Positions 1 to 9,573 of a stretch of 64,000 nucleotides of DNA are shown here, one piece after another. Numbering within the stretch: the stretch's first letter is position 1; each line of letters starts with the position of its first letter. The translations under genes and the position numbers were made by a program. The notes under the pieces are model-generated. The model was not told where the DNA came from. It made no database searches and saw only the letters and a list, made by a program, of their open reading frames with translations. The stretch comes from Desulfosporosinus sp. (GTDB lineage: Bacteria > Bacillota > Desulfitobacteriia > Desulfitobacteriales > Desulfitobacteriaceae). The stretch is from assembly GCA_003513495.1 (NCBI GenBank), contig DOPM01000019.1, positions 156,039 to 220,038 on the forward strand. Reading direction: 5' to 3'.

Positions 1-513
1 TCCCGCTTTTACGGCTATAAAATTATTAACCCCTTCAGCAATAATTACGACCTTTGCTCCCAGGTCCCCTTCAGCACGACCGGTTCGGACTCCCACAACG
101 TCGTCGCCTTTATATAATAGATCTTCGACGATAGTTTCTGGAATAATCATAACTCCGGCTTTTTCCGCTTGTTGGGCAAGCCAACGATCAAATTTAACTC
201 GAAAGATTGAATGCGCATTATAAGGTTCGGTACCCCAGGCCGGATCTCGGTACCCAGCCATGATGGACTCATCACCGCTTAACATAGCGATACGTTGTTC
301 AATAATTGGACGTTCTAGGGGTGCTTCTTTCCAAAACTCTGGCACAACCATGTCAGTAGCTTTTGTATAGAGAATACCTCCCATTACGTTTTTGGTTCCT
401 GGATAATCACCGCGCTCGATGACGACAGTTTTCATACCGGCTTGTGCAGCACTGATCGCGGCAGACAGGCCAGCAGGACCACCACCGATGATTATTACAT
501 CAAAGTTTTCCAT
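1..513 (-). CDS. fixC: FixC-like electron transfer flavoprotein-quinone oxidoreductase (3' end outside window)
   Basis: Only the first 171 codons are visible; the frame is open to the window edge. The N-terminus is a dinucleotide-binding Rossmann fold with the FAD motif GGGPAGLSAA at about residues 10-19, followed by an ERGDYPGTKN segment typical of FixC/GeranylGeranyl-reductase-like flavoproteins. FixC takes electrons from the FixAB flavoprotein and passes them to the quinone pool. The ATG lies 11 nt after the fixB stop and is preceded by a GGAGGG site, so it is the third gene of a fixA-fixB-fixC operon. A fixX ferredoxin would be expected just beyond the window. Confidence 0.9.
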   Translation of the reverse strand, partial: MENFDVIIIGGGPAGLSAAISAAQAGMKTVVIERGDYPGTKNVMGGILYTKATDMVVPEFWKEAPLERPIIEQRIAMLSGDESIMAGYRDPAWGTEPYNAHSIFRVKFDRWLAQQAEKAGVMIIPETIVEDLLYKGDDVVGVRTGRAEGDLGAKVVIIAEGVNNFIAVKAG

Positions 514-524
514 GTTTGCCCTCC

Positions 525-1856
525 TTAATTTGCCACGCCATGCTGAAGGCGTTTTTTAAACTCTGCAGTCAATGCAGGAACTATTTGAAAAAGGTCTCCG
601 ACTATTCCGTAATTAGCAACTTTATGGATCGCTGCTTCCGGGTCATTGTTAATCGCAATAATGAAGTCCGATGTTTCCATGCCTACGAGATGCTGTATAG
701 CGCCGGAAATTCCAATAGCTATATAGACCTTAGGCCGAACTGTTACCCCAGATTGCCCCACTTGTTGATCATGATTAAGCCAACCTGCTTCTACCGCTCC
801 ACGTGATCCAGCTAAGGTTGCACCTAAGACATCCGCTAATTCTTCAGCAATTGCCATGTTCCTTTTTGCAGCAAGGCCTAAGCCAACGGCAACAATAATT
901 TCTGCCTTATCTAAGAATGCACTTTTAGCATCAGTATTGATAAACTCAAGGACTTTCGTACGGAAATCACTTTCGCTAAGGGTAAATTCCTCCTGAATTA
1001 ATTCTCCCTCACGTCCATCGACACGTTCCGGCATTGCCATAACTCTTGGACGTACCGTCGCCATTTGTGGACGACGAGTGCGACAAAGAATAGTTGCCAT
1101 AATGTTTCCGCCAAAGGCAGGTCGAGTTTGTTGTAGAAGCTTTGTTTCTGGATCGATACCAAGGACTGTACAGTCTGCCGTAAGTCCAGTTTGCAATTTT
1201 GTTGCGATTGCTGGAAAAACATCTCGCCCCATGGAGGTAGCGCCCATTAAAACAATCTCAGGTTGATACTTTTGAACCAGGCTGGTTATTGCTTCTGCAT
1301 AGGGTTCAGTCCGGTAATCTTTAAGAATGGGATTATCGATTACATAGACTTTTTCAGCCCCGTATGCAAAGGCTTCCGGAATAACGCTGTCGATCTGATG
1401 GCCAGTGATTACTCCGCTGAGCCCGCATCCAATCGCATCGGCTAGTTTTCGCCCTTCACCCAACAGTTCCCAAGATACCGGAGCTACTTTGCCATTCGTA
1501 TATTCAATAATAACCCAAACTCCACTCCATACATCTCCACCTGCAACAGGTGTTACTTGAGCACGGATTGTCTTTTTATCGTTATCTTGGGCGTAGTCTT
1601 TAATAGCATCTGGTTGTGGATCATTAATGTTGAATTCTGAACCTGCTTTTGGATCAAGTTCTTCTTTAGCTTTTGGGGATTGATTGGGTATTGCCAGTGC
1701 ATTCGTCGGACAAACAAGGACACATTTGCCGTGATCTTCACATTTGCTCGGATCCACCACTGCCAGCCCATCGATAAGGTCAAGCGCTTCCACTGGACAT
1801 TCCACAACGCAAGCGCCGCACCCAATACATTTTGTCTTATCAACAGCTACGGTCAT
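525..1856 (-). CDS. fixB: Electron transfer flavoprotein alpha subunit with N-terminal ferredoxin domain (FixB/EtfA)
   Basis: The 443-residue protein is longer than a plain EtfA because a ferredoxin-like domain (about residues 1-65) precedes the ETF alpha domain. Cys10, Cys13, Cys16 and Cys20 form one complete [4Fe-4S] motif. The second motif has Cys39, Cys45 and Cys49, with His42 where the fourth Cys is expected. The C-terminal third carries the FAD-binding ETF segment (SRGAVEAGW, GISGAIQH). With FixA it forms the heterodimer that confurcates or bifurcates electrons. The start codon shares one base with the fixA stop (TAATG) and has GGGAGG upstream, indicating translational coupling. The family call is secure; the electron partner is inferred. 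Confidence 0.93.
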   Translation of the reverse strand: MTVAVDKTKCIGCGACVVECPVEALDLIDGLAVVDPSKCEDHGKCVLVCPTNALAIPNQSPKAKEELDPKAGSEFNINDPQPDAIKDYAQDNDKKTIRAQVTPVAGGDVWSGVWVIIEYTNGKVAPVSWELLGEGRKLADAIGCGLSGVITGHQIDSVIPEAFAYGAEKVYVIDNPILKDYRTEPYAEAITSLVQKYQPEIVLMGATSMGRDVFPAIATKLQTGLTADCTVLGIDPETKLLQQTRPAFGGNIMATILCRTRRPQMATVRPRVMAMPERVDGREGELIQEEFTLSESDFRTKVLEFINTDAKSAFLDKAEIIVAVGLGLAAKRNMAIAEELADVLGATLAGSRGAVEAGWLNHDQQVGQSGVTVRPKVYIAIGISGAIQHLVGMETSDFIIAINNDPEAAIHKVANYGIVGDLFQIVPALTAEFKKRLQHGVAN

Positions 1857-2689
1857 TATCTCTTTCCTCCCTTCGCCAGGGGATTAACCATGATTATATT
1901 CGATTGAAATAGTTTTTGTACGACGGTTGCGGCTATTGAAGCAGGATCTTTGGTCGCATCAAAAATTTCTCCGCCGCTGCGGCCGGGAGGTGCGAAAATC
2001 CTAGAGACACTGGTGGGTGATCCCTTTAAACCCATTTGTTTGACATCAAAGGGAAGGGTCTTGGCATCCCACACTTCAGGTTCATAGGCTGCTGCTTTCA
2101 TCATATTAGGAAGAGATGCGTAACGCAAATCGTTAAGTTCTTTCTCTACTGTCAGTAAGGCAGGGAGCTGGGCTTGAACTATTTGTCGTCCGCTCTCTGT
2201 TTTGCGTTCTACGGTTACGGTTGTATCAGTGAGCTCTCTTACTTTTATTGCATAAGTCAATTGAGGGAATCCAAGGCGTTGAGCTATTCCTGGGCCCGTT
2301 TGGGCAGTATCTCCATCAATTGCTTCTTTGCCTGCAAAGACTAGGTCAATGGGTTCAGTTTCATGAATCTTTTGCAGGGCCATGGAGAGTATGTACGCAG
2401 TGGCCAAGGAATCTGAACCACCAAAAGCACGATCACTCAGGAGAATTGCACGATCAGCACCGTAAGTCATTGCTTTCTTGAGTGCTTCTTTGGCTTGCGG
2501 AGGACCCATAGAAACGATGGTAACTTTCCCTCCCATCTTTTCTTTAAGGCGAATTGCTTCCTCTAGACCATGCGCATCGTAGGGGTTAATAATAGATGGT
2601 ACGCCCTCTCTCATGAGGGTATTAGTAACTGGATCAATACGCACTTCAGATGTATCCGGAACTTGCTTTAGGCAGACCACGAAGTTCAC
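1856..2689 (-). CDS. fixA: Electron transfer flavoprotein beta subunit (FixA/EtfB)
   Basis: 277 residues, the usual length for EtfB/FixA. The sequence begins NFVVCLKQVPDTSEV, the classical ETF-beta N-terminus, and contains the nucleotide-binding stretch IDGDTAQTGPGIAQRLG around residues 125-141. The protein pairs with FixB; the operon arrangement with fixC points to quinone-linked or bifurcating electron transfer rather than simple acyl-CoA dehydrogenation, although the dehydrogenase partner is not visible. The start is GTG, chosen because AAGGAGGG sits about 6 nt upstream. It is the first gene of the leftward fix operon. Confidence 0.94.
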   Translation of the reverse strand: MNFVVCLKQVPDTSEVRIDPVTNTLMREGVPSIINPYDAHGLEEAIRLKEKMGGKVTIVSMGPPQAKEALKKAMTYGADRAILLSDRAFGGSDSLATAYILSMALQKIHETEPIDLVFAGKEAIDGDTAQTGPGIAQRLGFPQLTYAIKVRELTDTTVTVERKTESGRQIVQAQLPALLTVEKELNDLRYASLPNMMKAAAYEPEVWDAKTLPFDVKQMGLKGSPTSVSRIFAPPGRSGGEIFDATKDPASIAATVVQKLFQSNIIMVNPLAKGGKR

Positions 2690-2726
2690 AAAAATTCCCT
2701 CCTTTATATTGTAATTTTCTAAACTT

Positions 2727-2754
2727 TTTATAAATTACAAATCTGTATACACAA
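2727..2754 (-). promoter_or_regulatory. Candidate promoter of the fix operon
   Basis: On the minus strand TTGTGT and TATAAA are 16 nt apart, about 40 nt upstream of the fixA start. The match to a sigma-A consensus is moderate only and the region is AT-rich, so chance agreement is possible. Confidence 0.3.
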
Positions 2755-2788
2755 ATAGTTTAGTTCAAAAACGACAAATTTTCAAGGT

Positions 2789-2837
2789 ATTATTCGATTA
2801 TTAGGATAATCTGTAGAAACTCGTAGAATCGAATAAT
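2789..2837 (-). terminator. Hairpin downstream of trxB
   Basis: An 11-bp perfect inverted repeat (2789-2799 with 2827-2837) with a 27-nt loop lies just after the trxB stop. It could terminate trxB, but no strong T-tract follows on the minus strand, so a regulatory role in front of fixA is also possible. Confidence 0.4.
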
Positions 2838-2849
2838 AATTTATGGGCT

Positions 2850-3776
2850 TTACTTGTCATTTTCCGATAGATATTTTTCCACTTCTACCGCGGCTAAGGC
2901 ACCATCTCCTACAGCGGTCGCTACTTGACGCAAGGGAGTGTTGCGAATATCTCCGGCAGCATATACACCTTTGATATTCGTTTCTAAAAGGTGATTGGTT
3001 ATAATATATCCACGGTCATCCGTCTCAAGCTCTCCATGCAGGAATTGGGCATTAGGATCAGTTCCTACGTATATAAACACCCCATCCGCAGGGATTTCTC
3101 TGCTTACTCCACTAAGTACTTCAAGGATTCGAACTCCTTCAACATGATTAGAACCTAAAATTTCCTCGACAACCGCATTCAGTTCGAAACGGATTTTTGG
3201 ATTTTCCTTAGCTCGATTCAAAGCGATCTGAGAAGCACGAAAACCCGTTCTTCGATGGACTATTGTTACTTCTTCTGCAAATTTAGTTAGGTATGCTCCT
3301 TCCTCGATAGCAGCATCCCCCCCACCGACAACGACAACTTTTTTACCTTTAAAAAAGGCACCATCGCAGGTTGCACAATAGGATACTCCACTACCTCGAA
3401 ATTTATCTTCACCTGGGACTCCCAATAACCGAGGTTTAGATCCGGCGGTGATTATGATAGAACGTGCTTCTAGGACTTGACTGTCCGTGTGGATTTTTTT
3501 AATGTCATTATTAAGTTCAAACTTTTGAACCTCCCCAAAAATAAACTCAACCCCGAAGGTCATGGCTTGCTTATAAAATAAGTCCATTAGTTCGTATCCA
3601 TTGATACCATTGGGGAATCCAGGATAGTTTTCAATGTTCTCCGTTGAAGCCGCCTGGCCACCGGGCATTGCCAATTCAACAATAGCAGTTTTGAGACCAC
3701 CCCTTGCAGCATATATTCCAGCTGTTAGACCTGCAGGACCAGCACCGATAATAAGAACGTCATACATGACTTTCAA
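2850..3776 (-). CDS. trxB: Thioredoxin-disulfide reductase
   Basis: 308 residues, the normal length for the low-molecular-weight bacterial enzyme. It has an N-terminal FAD motif (GAGPAGLTAG, residues 11-20), the redox-active CATC pair near residues 137-140, the NADPH motif VVVGGGDAAIEEG, and the C-terminal FAD segment VYAAGDIRN. It reduces thioredoxin with NADPH in the cytosol. It is a single gene with its own likely promoter, separated by 160 nt from the fix operon downstream. Confidence 0.96.
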   Translation of the reverse strand: MKVMYDVLIIGAGPAGLTAGIYAARGGLKTAIVELAMPGGQAASTENIENYPGFPNGINGYELMDLFYKQAMTFGVEFIFGEVQKFELNNDIKKIHTDSQVLEARSIIITAGSKPRLLGVPGEDKFRGSGVSYCATCDGAFFKGKKVVVVGGGDAAIEEGAYLTKFAEEVTIVHRRTGFRASQIALNRAKENPKIRFELNAVVEEILGSNHVEGVRILEVLSGVSREIPADGVFIYVGTDPNAQFLHGELETDDRGYIITNHLLETNIKGVYAAGDIRNTPLRQVATAVGDGALAAVEVEKYLSENDK

Positions 3777-3825
3777 CCCCTCTTACCCATTATTTATACC
3801 CCTTAAGGGTATTGTGTACTTTGAT

Positions 3826-3853
3826 AGTATACCATAGTTTATCCAGAAGTAAA
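3826..3853 (-). promoter_or_regulatory. Candidate promoter of trxB
   Basis: Minus-strand TTTACT, a 16-nt spacer and TATACT lie about 50 nt upstream of the trxB start. Between them and the gene is a short palindrome (ATACCC...GGGTAT, about 3796-3812) that could act as an operator; that role is a guess. Confidence 0.42.
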
Positions 3854-3938
3854 AAAGAAAACAACTAAATTAATGGAGGGATTTTCATTTGTTGGGAAGA
3901 ATATAATATTATTGGTTCTGTAGAAGGAGGAATAATTC

Positions 3939-6695
3939 TTGCATCGTTTTGTCAAATTACTGATTGGCTTTATTGTATTAGTTACATTTTTTACCGCCTC
4001 AAGTGGTCTATATGAGGATTGGTTATGGTTCAGTGATCTGGGGTATTCTCAATTATTCTGGACTCCCTTACTAAGTAAAGTGCTTTTTCAAGCAGTCAAT
4101 GGAACCATCCTCTTTCTCTTTATCGCTGGTACCTTATTATCTATTCGTCATGCTATTGTGACCTATGTTAACGAACGGTTACGACTCCGTTTACGGCTAG
4201 TACAAGATATGAACCGCCCTGTCCTAAAACTCAGTCAACGTAGAGTAACGATATGGTTACTAATTATTTCGGCCGTTGTCAGCTTCGGCATTAGTTTTGT
4301 GGCTGGGTTCACAGGCTGGTTAGATATTTTAGCCTTTGCTAATGCCACTCAGTTTAATCAAGCGGATCCGATTTTTGGTAAGAACTTAGCGTTTTACTTC
4401 TTCCAACTTCCTTTCTTAAATACCCTATTTGATTCTTTCTTTGGTCCCCTGTTTTTACTCACCTTGTTTACCATAATCTTCTACATTGTTACCGGTGTTA
4501 TTCGCTTTCATTCGAGGAAGCTTTGGCAAGATGGTTCCGTTTCAATGAGCATCAGTTGTCGGAAGCACTTAGCCTTCCTAATCGGAATCCTCTTTGCATT
4601 AAAAGCCTATGGTTATTACTTAGACATTTTTCAATTGCTGTATTCTACTCACGGACACGTCGTTGGTGCCGGCTACACAGACTTAAATGCTACACTCCCC
4701 GCACTGAAGCTATTAATCGTTATCAGTGTACTAGGATCTATTTTAGCTTTTATTTCACTTATTTATCGAGATTCACGTTTATTGACCCTTCCTGTTATTG
4801 GGAACATTGTTATCGGTATCTTAGTCTCTAGCATTATACCCGGGCTTATTCAATCATTCCTAGTTATCCCCAATGAACTTAGCAAAGAGCAACAGTATAT
4901 TCGACACGAGATACAGCTTACTCGCTTTGGCTATAGTTTAGATAATATTAGAGAAGTAGATTATCCAGGAAATACAGCTCTTACAACAGAAGCTTTAAAA
5001 ATGGATCAAGGAACACTTGATAATATTAGGCTTAACGATGCTCGTCCTATGTTACAGACTTATAACCAGAAGCAGGGCATCCGACTTTACTATAAATTCA
5101 ACGATATTGATACGGACCGGTATGTGATTAACGGTGAAGTTCGGCAAGTTATGATGGCCCCTCGAGAAATTTCAACTCCGGATTTGGATTCTAAAGCAAA
5201 AACCTTTGTTAATATGCGCTTTAAGTATACCCACGGTTTCGGGGCATCAGCTTCATTTGCTAACGCCGTCACCTCGGAGGGACTACCTTCCTTTGCGATA
5301 AAAGACGTTCCTCCCCAGAGTGAGTTTTCAGAGTTCAGGCTGACAGAGCCAAGGATCTATTACGGTGAACTAACAAACGACTGGGTTGTTGCCAATACAA
5401 CAGTTAAAGAATTTGATTATCCACTAGGAAACTCAAATGCTGAAAATTCTTACCGCGGTAAAACTGGAATCCCCTTAACTCCACTTAACAAGCTAATGCT
5501 TTCTCTGCATCATGGTACCCCTCGTTTTTATCTTGCAGATGAAGTGACCCCTGATAGCAAAATGCTTGTGTATCGAAATATCAATGAACGTGTTCAAAAG
5601 CTAGCACCATTTCTAACCTATGATATTGATCCTTATATGGTTATTAATGCTGGCCGAATAAAGTGGATTATTGACGCCTATACAACTTCAGATGCCCTTC
5701 CCTATTCACATTTGGATCCTAATCAGGAATTTAACTACATTCGGAACTCAGTAAAAGTAATTATTGATGCTTATGACGGAACCGTTGACTTTTATGTAGT
5801 TGATCCCAACGATCCAATTTTAAAAACGTACATGAAAATATTTCCGGGTGTTTTTAAGGATGCCAATAGCATACCCCCCAGTCTAAAGGGCCATCTCCGA
5901 TATCCAGAAACACTTTTCAGTATTCAAAGTAATATGCTTAAGAACTTCCATATGACAAATTCCTCAGTTTTTTATAACAAAGAAGATTCTTGGGATATTG
6001 CTAAAGAACTCTTTGATACAAAACCTCAAAATGTAGATCCCTATTACACCATTATGAAGCTTCCGGGTGAAGATACACCTGAGTTCGTACTAATGCTTCC
6101 CTTTACACCAGCATCTAGTGCTACTAATACACGAAACAATATGATTGCTTGGATGGCAGCACGAATGGATGGTGAGCATTATGGTGAGCTAATACTTTTC
6201 AAATTGCCTAAGAATATTGAAATTGACGGGCCATTGCAAATCGAGTCCCGGATAGATCAAGACCCGAAAATCTCCGAACAGCTTTCCTTATGGGATCAGA
6301 AAGGTTCACGAGTTATCCGCGGGAATCTCCTTGCCCTTCCAATAGGCGGAAACTTTCTTTATGTTGAACCTATCTATTTACAATCGGATAAAGGTGGTAG
6401 TATTCCAGAGATGAAAAGGGTTATCCTTGCTTATCAAGATCGTTTAGTCATGACTGAAACTTTAGGATTAGCCCTAACTCAACTCTTTGGCGAAGGAGCA
6501 CCCCAACCGACAACCCCTGGTCAAGGTATCCCACTTCCTGAGCCTGCTCCCCAAGCTAAACTTGCCTCGGAGCAAGATCCTCAAATTATCACATCCATTA
6601 TAGATCAGATGAATCAAATTCGTACGTTGCTCGATGATCTAGAAACCCAACTGAAAGGATTGCAAACTAACCCTAGTGAAACGCCCTTAGAGTAA
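3939..6695 (+). CDS. UPF0182 family integral membrane protein
   Basis: 918 residues. The first third has about seven hydrophobic segments (near residues 7-25, 40-60, 100-125, 160-185, 210-230, 255-275, 285-305) followed by a long soluble part of about 570 residues and a Pro/Gln-rich stretch before a short C-terminal helix (IIDQMNQIRTLLDDLETQL). This architecture and the GLYEDWLWFSDLGY N-terminal motif are those of the UPF0182 family, whose biochemical function is unknown. The start is TTG, supported by AAGGAGG nine bases upstream. It is the only rightward gene between fix and the HD-domain gene, with a bidirectional terminator behind it. Confidence 0.88.
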   Translation: MHRFVKLLIGFIVLVTFFTASSGLYEDWLWFSDLGYSQLFWTPLLSKVLFQAVNGTILFLFIAGTLLSIRHAIVTYVNERLRLRLRLVQDMNRPVLKLSQRRVTIWLLIISAVVSFGISFVAGFTGWLDILAFANATQFNQADPIFGKNLAFYFFQLPFLNTLFDSFFGPLFLLTLFTIIFYIVTGVIRFHSRKLWQDGSVSMSISCRKHLAFLIGILFALKAYGYYLDIFQLLYSTHGHVVGAGYTDLNATLPALKLLIVISVLGSILAFISLIYRDSRLLTLPVIGNIVIGILVSSIIPGLIQSFLVIPNELSKEQQYIRHEIQLTRFGYSLDNIREVDYPGNTALTTEALKMDQGTLDNIRLNDARPMLQTYNQKQGIRLYYKFNDIDTDRYVINGEVRQVMMAPREISTPDLDSKAKTFVNMRFKYTHGFGASASFANAVTSEGLPSFAIKDVPPQSEFSEFRLTEPRIYYGELTNDWVVANTTVKEFDYPLGNSNAENSYRGKTGIPLTPLNKLMLSLHHGTPRFYLADEVTPDSKMLVYRNINERVQKLAPFLTYDIDPYMVINAGRIKWIIDAYTTSDALPYSHLDPNQEFNYIRNSVKVIIDAYDGTVDFYVVDPNDPILKTYMKIFPGVFKDANSIPPSLKGHLRYPETLFSIQSNMLKNFHMTNSSVFYNKEDSWDIAKELFDTKPQNVDPYYTIMKLPGEDTPEFVLMLPFTPASSATNTRNNMIAWMAARMDGEHYGELILFKLPKNIEIDGPLQIESRIDQDPKISEQLSLWDQKGSRVIRGNLLALPIGGNFLYVEPIYLQSDKGGSIPEMKRVILAYQDRLVMTETLGLALTQLFGEGAPQPTTPGQGIPLPEPAPQAKLASEQDPQIITSIIDQMNQIRTLLDDLETQLKGLQTNPSETPLE

Positions 6696-6829
6696 AATGT
6701 ACTTACAATCAAATACATCTTCCCGGCACGACAGTAGGGGCAATTCGTGATCTGCCCCCTCAATCCTAAGAACTTGCCCTTTCCTTCATCAGTGGTGCCG
6801 TTAAGCGGCATAGGGGTCTTGAGAGCATA

Positions 6830-6856
6830 AAAAAGAACGCCTACGACGTTCTTTTT
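6830..6856. terminator. Bidirectional intrinsic terminator
   Basis: A 10-bp perfect stem (6830-6839 with 6847-6856, loop CCTACGA) has A-rich sequence on one side and T-rich on the other. It sits between the convergent UPF0182 gene and the leftward gene ending at 6866 and can serve both. Confidence 0.85.
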
Positions 6857-6865
6857 TATTTCTAA

Positions 6866-8119
6866 TTAATTGCCTTTTGCCTGAAGGGGTAATAATTCTA
6901 CGTGAGTTGATGTTCCAGATCTATTCAGTCGAATAAGCTCAGAACCATCATCAGAGATATAGTTTTCGTCTCCCAGGAGTTCGAGCTCTTCAAGTTGGCC
7001 ATTAGTGATGAGATAAGCAGTTGTTTGACTATAGATTACTACCTGACCGTTAAAACCAATGAGAGTCCTCACATCTTCAAAAGGTATTGAACCTTCCCAC
7101 TCTGTTTGCAAAGAGGGGTTATTCTTCATTTCTGAATGATCCTGTGTCGTTTTGATCTTAATTAGTTGGTTGTTTTTAACTTCACCTATATACACTTTGC
7201 CATCTCTGACTCCTAAAACCTTATCATTCGTATTCTTCGAAATAACTTGACGATTTCCGACACCTAAAGATATGACTTGTTTGTTGCCATTCAATTTACT
7301 ATTTATAAAAAGTGTTCCATAGCGATCAGAGGCAGCCATACCATTAATCGTTTCCCCAGTTCGATTCAGCGTACGAACATTCTTCATAACGTCAATTTCC
7401 ATGAGTACATCTGTCGATCCGTTTTTAATGGCGAGGTAAATAAGATTGGTGGTGGTTGAAACAACTAATGATTTAACTTGACTATCTGCTGGGAATTCGT
7501 GAATAGTTTGATTAAAACGATCATCTGGGGGAATGTTCTCATCACTATTGGGGAGTTCAAGGGTATACAGTTCTGTAATTTGTGGATTACCATACCGGGC
7601 TACAGTTTTAGTCTTAGGAACTGCCTTCTGTTCAACTTTTTGATCTTGGTTATCCGGTTTTTGGTTGGGATCTTCTGTTTCTGGATCTGTTGAAGAAATA
7701 GACTGTGACTGAGATGATTCAACGGGTACAGTAATATAAGTTACCGGATTGGGATTTTTCTTGGCATAAAAGTAGACTAAGGTATCTCGATCAGGCAGCC
7801 ATTGATAGGAGATAACACCCTTGGATTGATCATTTCCAGGGGGATTCTTTACAAAAACAATTTTTTCTTTTTTAAGGTTGAATACTTTTAGTGTGCCATT
7901 TTCTGAATAAGCTAAGTAATCCTTAGCATAGGAGATTTGAATATTCTCGAGGTTAGAACCTGGTATAGTTGCTTCAAGTTCCTCTGTAATGGGCCTCTTG
8001 GATTCAGTAACTGGCCCTAACACTTTGGCTACCTGTTTGTCTAAAAGGGAGTAGGCTCCCAATTGCAGCAAAAGCGAGATTAATGTCCAAACTAATATAA
8101 TACGCAATGTCTTCCTCAT
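6866..8119 (-). CDS. Membrane-anchored extracytoplasmic protein of unknown function
   Basis: 417 residues with one N-terminal hydrophobic segment (about residues 7-27) that reads as an uncleaved signal anchor. The rest is hydrophilic, rich in short beta-strand-like blocks such as AYSENGTLKVFNL and VLGVRDGKVYIGEV, suggesting a beta-propeller-like fold outside the membrane; that fold is inferred. A low-complexity Ser/Pro/Gln/Asp-rich linker occupies about residues 133-165. I do not recognise the family. GGAGGAG precedes the ATG. The gene lies 80 nt downstream of the phosphodiester glycosidase gene in the same direction, so both may act at the cell surface. Confidence 0.75.
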   Translation of the reverse strand: MRKTLRIILVWTLISLLLQLGAYSLLDKQVAKVLGPVTESKRPITEELEATIPGSNLENIQISYAKDYLAYSENGTLKVFNLKKEKIVFVKNPPGNDQSKGVISYQWLPDRDTLVYFYAKKNPNPVTYITVPVESSQSQSISSTDPETEDPNQKPDNQDQKVEQKAVPKTKTVARYGNPQITELYTLELPNSDENIPPDDRFNQTIHEFPADSQVKSLVVSTTTNLIYLAIKNGSTDVLMEIDVMKNVRTLNRTGETINGMAASDRYGTLFINSKLNGNKQVISLGVGNRQVISKNTNDKVLGVRDGKVYIGEVKNNQLIKIKTTQDHSEMKNNPSLQTEWEGSIPFEDVRTLIGFNGQVVIYSQTTAYLITNGQLEELELLGDENYISDDGSELIRLNRSGTSTHVELLPLQAKGN

Positions 8120-8199
8120 GCGTTACTTCTCCTCCAGTTCTAAACACCACATCCTAAGTGGGGTCCATGTAGACACGAGTGTATCTGAGTGATTTCATT

Positions 8200-9171
8200 C
8201 TAAGGGGTAACAACAAAAGCCGTTGGGATATAGCGTTCACCAAAAATATTCCACAGCTTATTCATGACTTTACCATCATAGACGAGTTCTGATGAAGAAC
8301 CGCCATCCAGATTTATAGCATTAACTGCGTCATAATCAGCAAAAACATTCATGAGATCGCGCAAGGTTGCTCCAATACTCCAAGTGGGTTGACGTCCGTC
8401 AATAACTACAAAAATAACGGTTCCATCTGCCTTTTGGCCAATACCTGTCCGTGGGGCAATTCCCCATCCGCCATCTCCAGTAATCATAGGTTTACCATCA
8501 ACGATTAAATTGGGTTCGAAGGTAACCGCTTCGCGGATGTTTTTTTCTACTAATTGCTTCGCATTCATACTACCAAGAATGAGTTTCCCTTGGTCATTAA
8601 ATCCGACAATATTTACAGCTTTATCCCCTACATTGTTGTGGACTATTTTCCCATCTTTAACTGTTAAACCGTCGGGAAAAGCTCCGTTTCCTTTACCATT
8701 AGGATCGTAGAACCCGCCGGCGTTAATCCCGGCTATTGCACCCATACCTTTGACTAGATCACTAACCCGTTCCCCTGTAACTCCTATTTCCTTAGTAACG
8801 GCTAATTTTACGCGTTTCGGATCTTTAATTAACACTACTTTACCTTTAAAGCTTCGTCCTTGGATATCTTCGATTGTTATTCCGGAAGTCTTATCTGTAA
8901 TGACTTCTTTACGGCCTAAATCTAAGCCGTCAAACCCACTTGCATTATTAGAATTCATAATACGACTAATTTCTTCTTGAGAAAGAAACGCCTCTACAAC
9001 TTGCGGATGCCGTGATGTGGCTACTGCACCAACAGCAACAGTCTTTAATGACTCAAAGGGGCCCCAAAACAATATAAATGGAACTAGTATACCTGCAAAA
9101 ATGATATTATACATAAGAAATCCCAAAATTCTTTTAATCTTAATTCTATTCTTTTTTCTCAATTTCCTCAT
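8200..9171 (-). CDS. Phosphodiester glycosidase (NAGPA) family protein
   Basis: The C-terminal about 200 residues match the NAGPA/DUF2233 family: GINAGGFYDPNG, APRTGIGQKADGTVIFVVIDG split by short linkers, and NAINLDGGSSSELVYDG. Family members remove sugars linked through phosphodiesters; in Firmicutes they are often called exopolysaccharide biosynthesis proteins. I placed the start at 9171, 33 codons inside the longest frame, because AAAGGAG lies about 10 nt upstream and the new N-terminus is a basic stretch followed by one membrane anchor (about residues 15-37). Substrate unknown; probably extracytoplasmic. Confidence 0.85.
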   Translation of the reverse strand: MRKLRKKNRIKIKRILGFLMYNIIFAGILVPFILFWGPFESLKTVAVGAVATSRHPQVVEAFLSQEEISRIMNSNNASGFDGLDLGRKEVITDKTSGITIEDIQGRSFKGKVVLIKDPKRVKLAVTKEIGVTGERVSDLVKGMGAIAGINAGGFYDPNGKGNGAFPDGLTVKDGKIVHNNVGDKAVNIVGFNDQGKLILGSMNAKQLVEKNIREAVTFEPNLIVDGKPMITGDGGWGIAPRTGIGQKADGTVIFVVIDGRQPTWSIGATLRDLMNVFADYDAVNAINLDGGSSSELVYDGKVMNKLWNIFGERYIPTAFVVTP

Positions 9172-9276
9172 TGAGCATTCTCTCCTTTGTGAATGATAAA
9201 AAGTACACAATATAAGAAAAACGCCACGCGTCTTTTTAATATGCATGTCTTTGCTATGAAAGCAACTCAAGGGCTA

Positions 9277-9336
9277 TGTCATCCTGAATAAGGTACGACT
9301 GAAGGATCTAGATCCTTCGCTGCGCTCAGGATGACA
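9277..9336. repeat. REP-like palindromic intergenic repeat (HPERSEGS type)
   Basis: Outer arms TGTCATCCTGA and TCAGGATGACA (9277-9287, 9326-9336) enclose an inner palindrome GAAGGATCTAGATCCTTC (9301-9318). Translated on the minus strand it gives the peptide CHPERSEGS, a well-known spurious product of a palindromic repeat dispersed in many bacterial genomes. It lies in the 400-nt gap 9172-9573, where I see no gene. Confidence 0.75.
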
Positions 9337-9573
9337 TGAGTGAAAGAGGACCCTAAAAATACTTTCTGACACTACAAAAAAATAAGTCGCAGTTTGCGCG
9401 AGTGATGCGACCACGACTCCAATGTATAGGTTTAATTTTTCGACGTTCTTAGTATAACAAAACATGTATATTCTATCAAGGATTGTCTGTAAACAGTCTG
9501 GTGATATTTTTTATTAAAAAGAACCGACTTAAAAAGACGGTTCAACAAGACGACTCTTTTTCCTGTAATACTT

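Noticed and set aside
9274..9465. Minus-strand frame of 63 codons containing CHPERSEGS
   Set aside because: It is produced by the palindromic repeat; no ribosome binding site and a known artefact.
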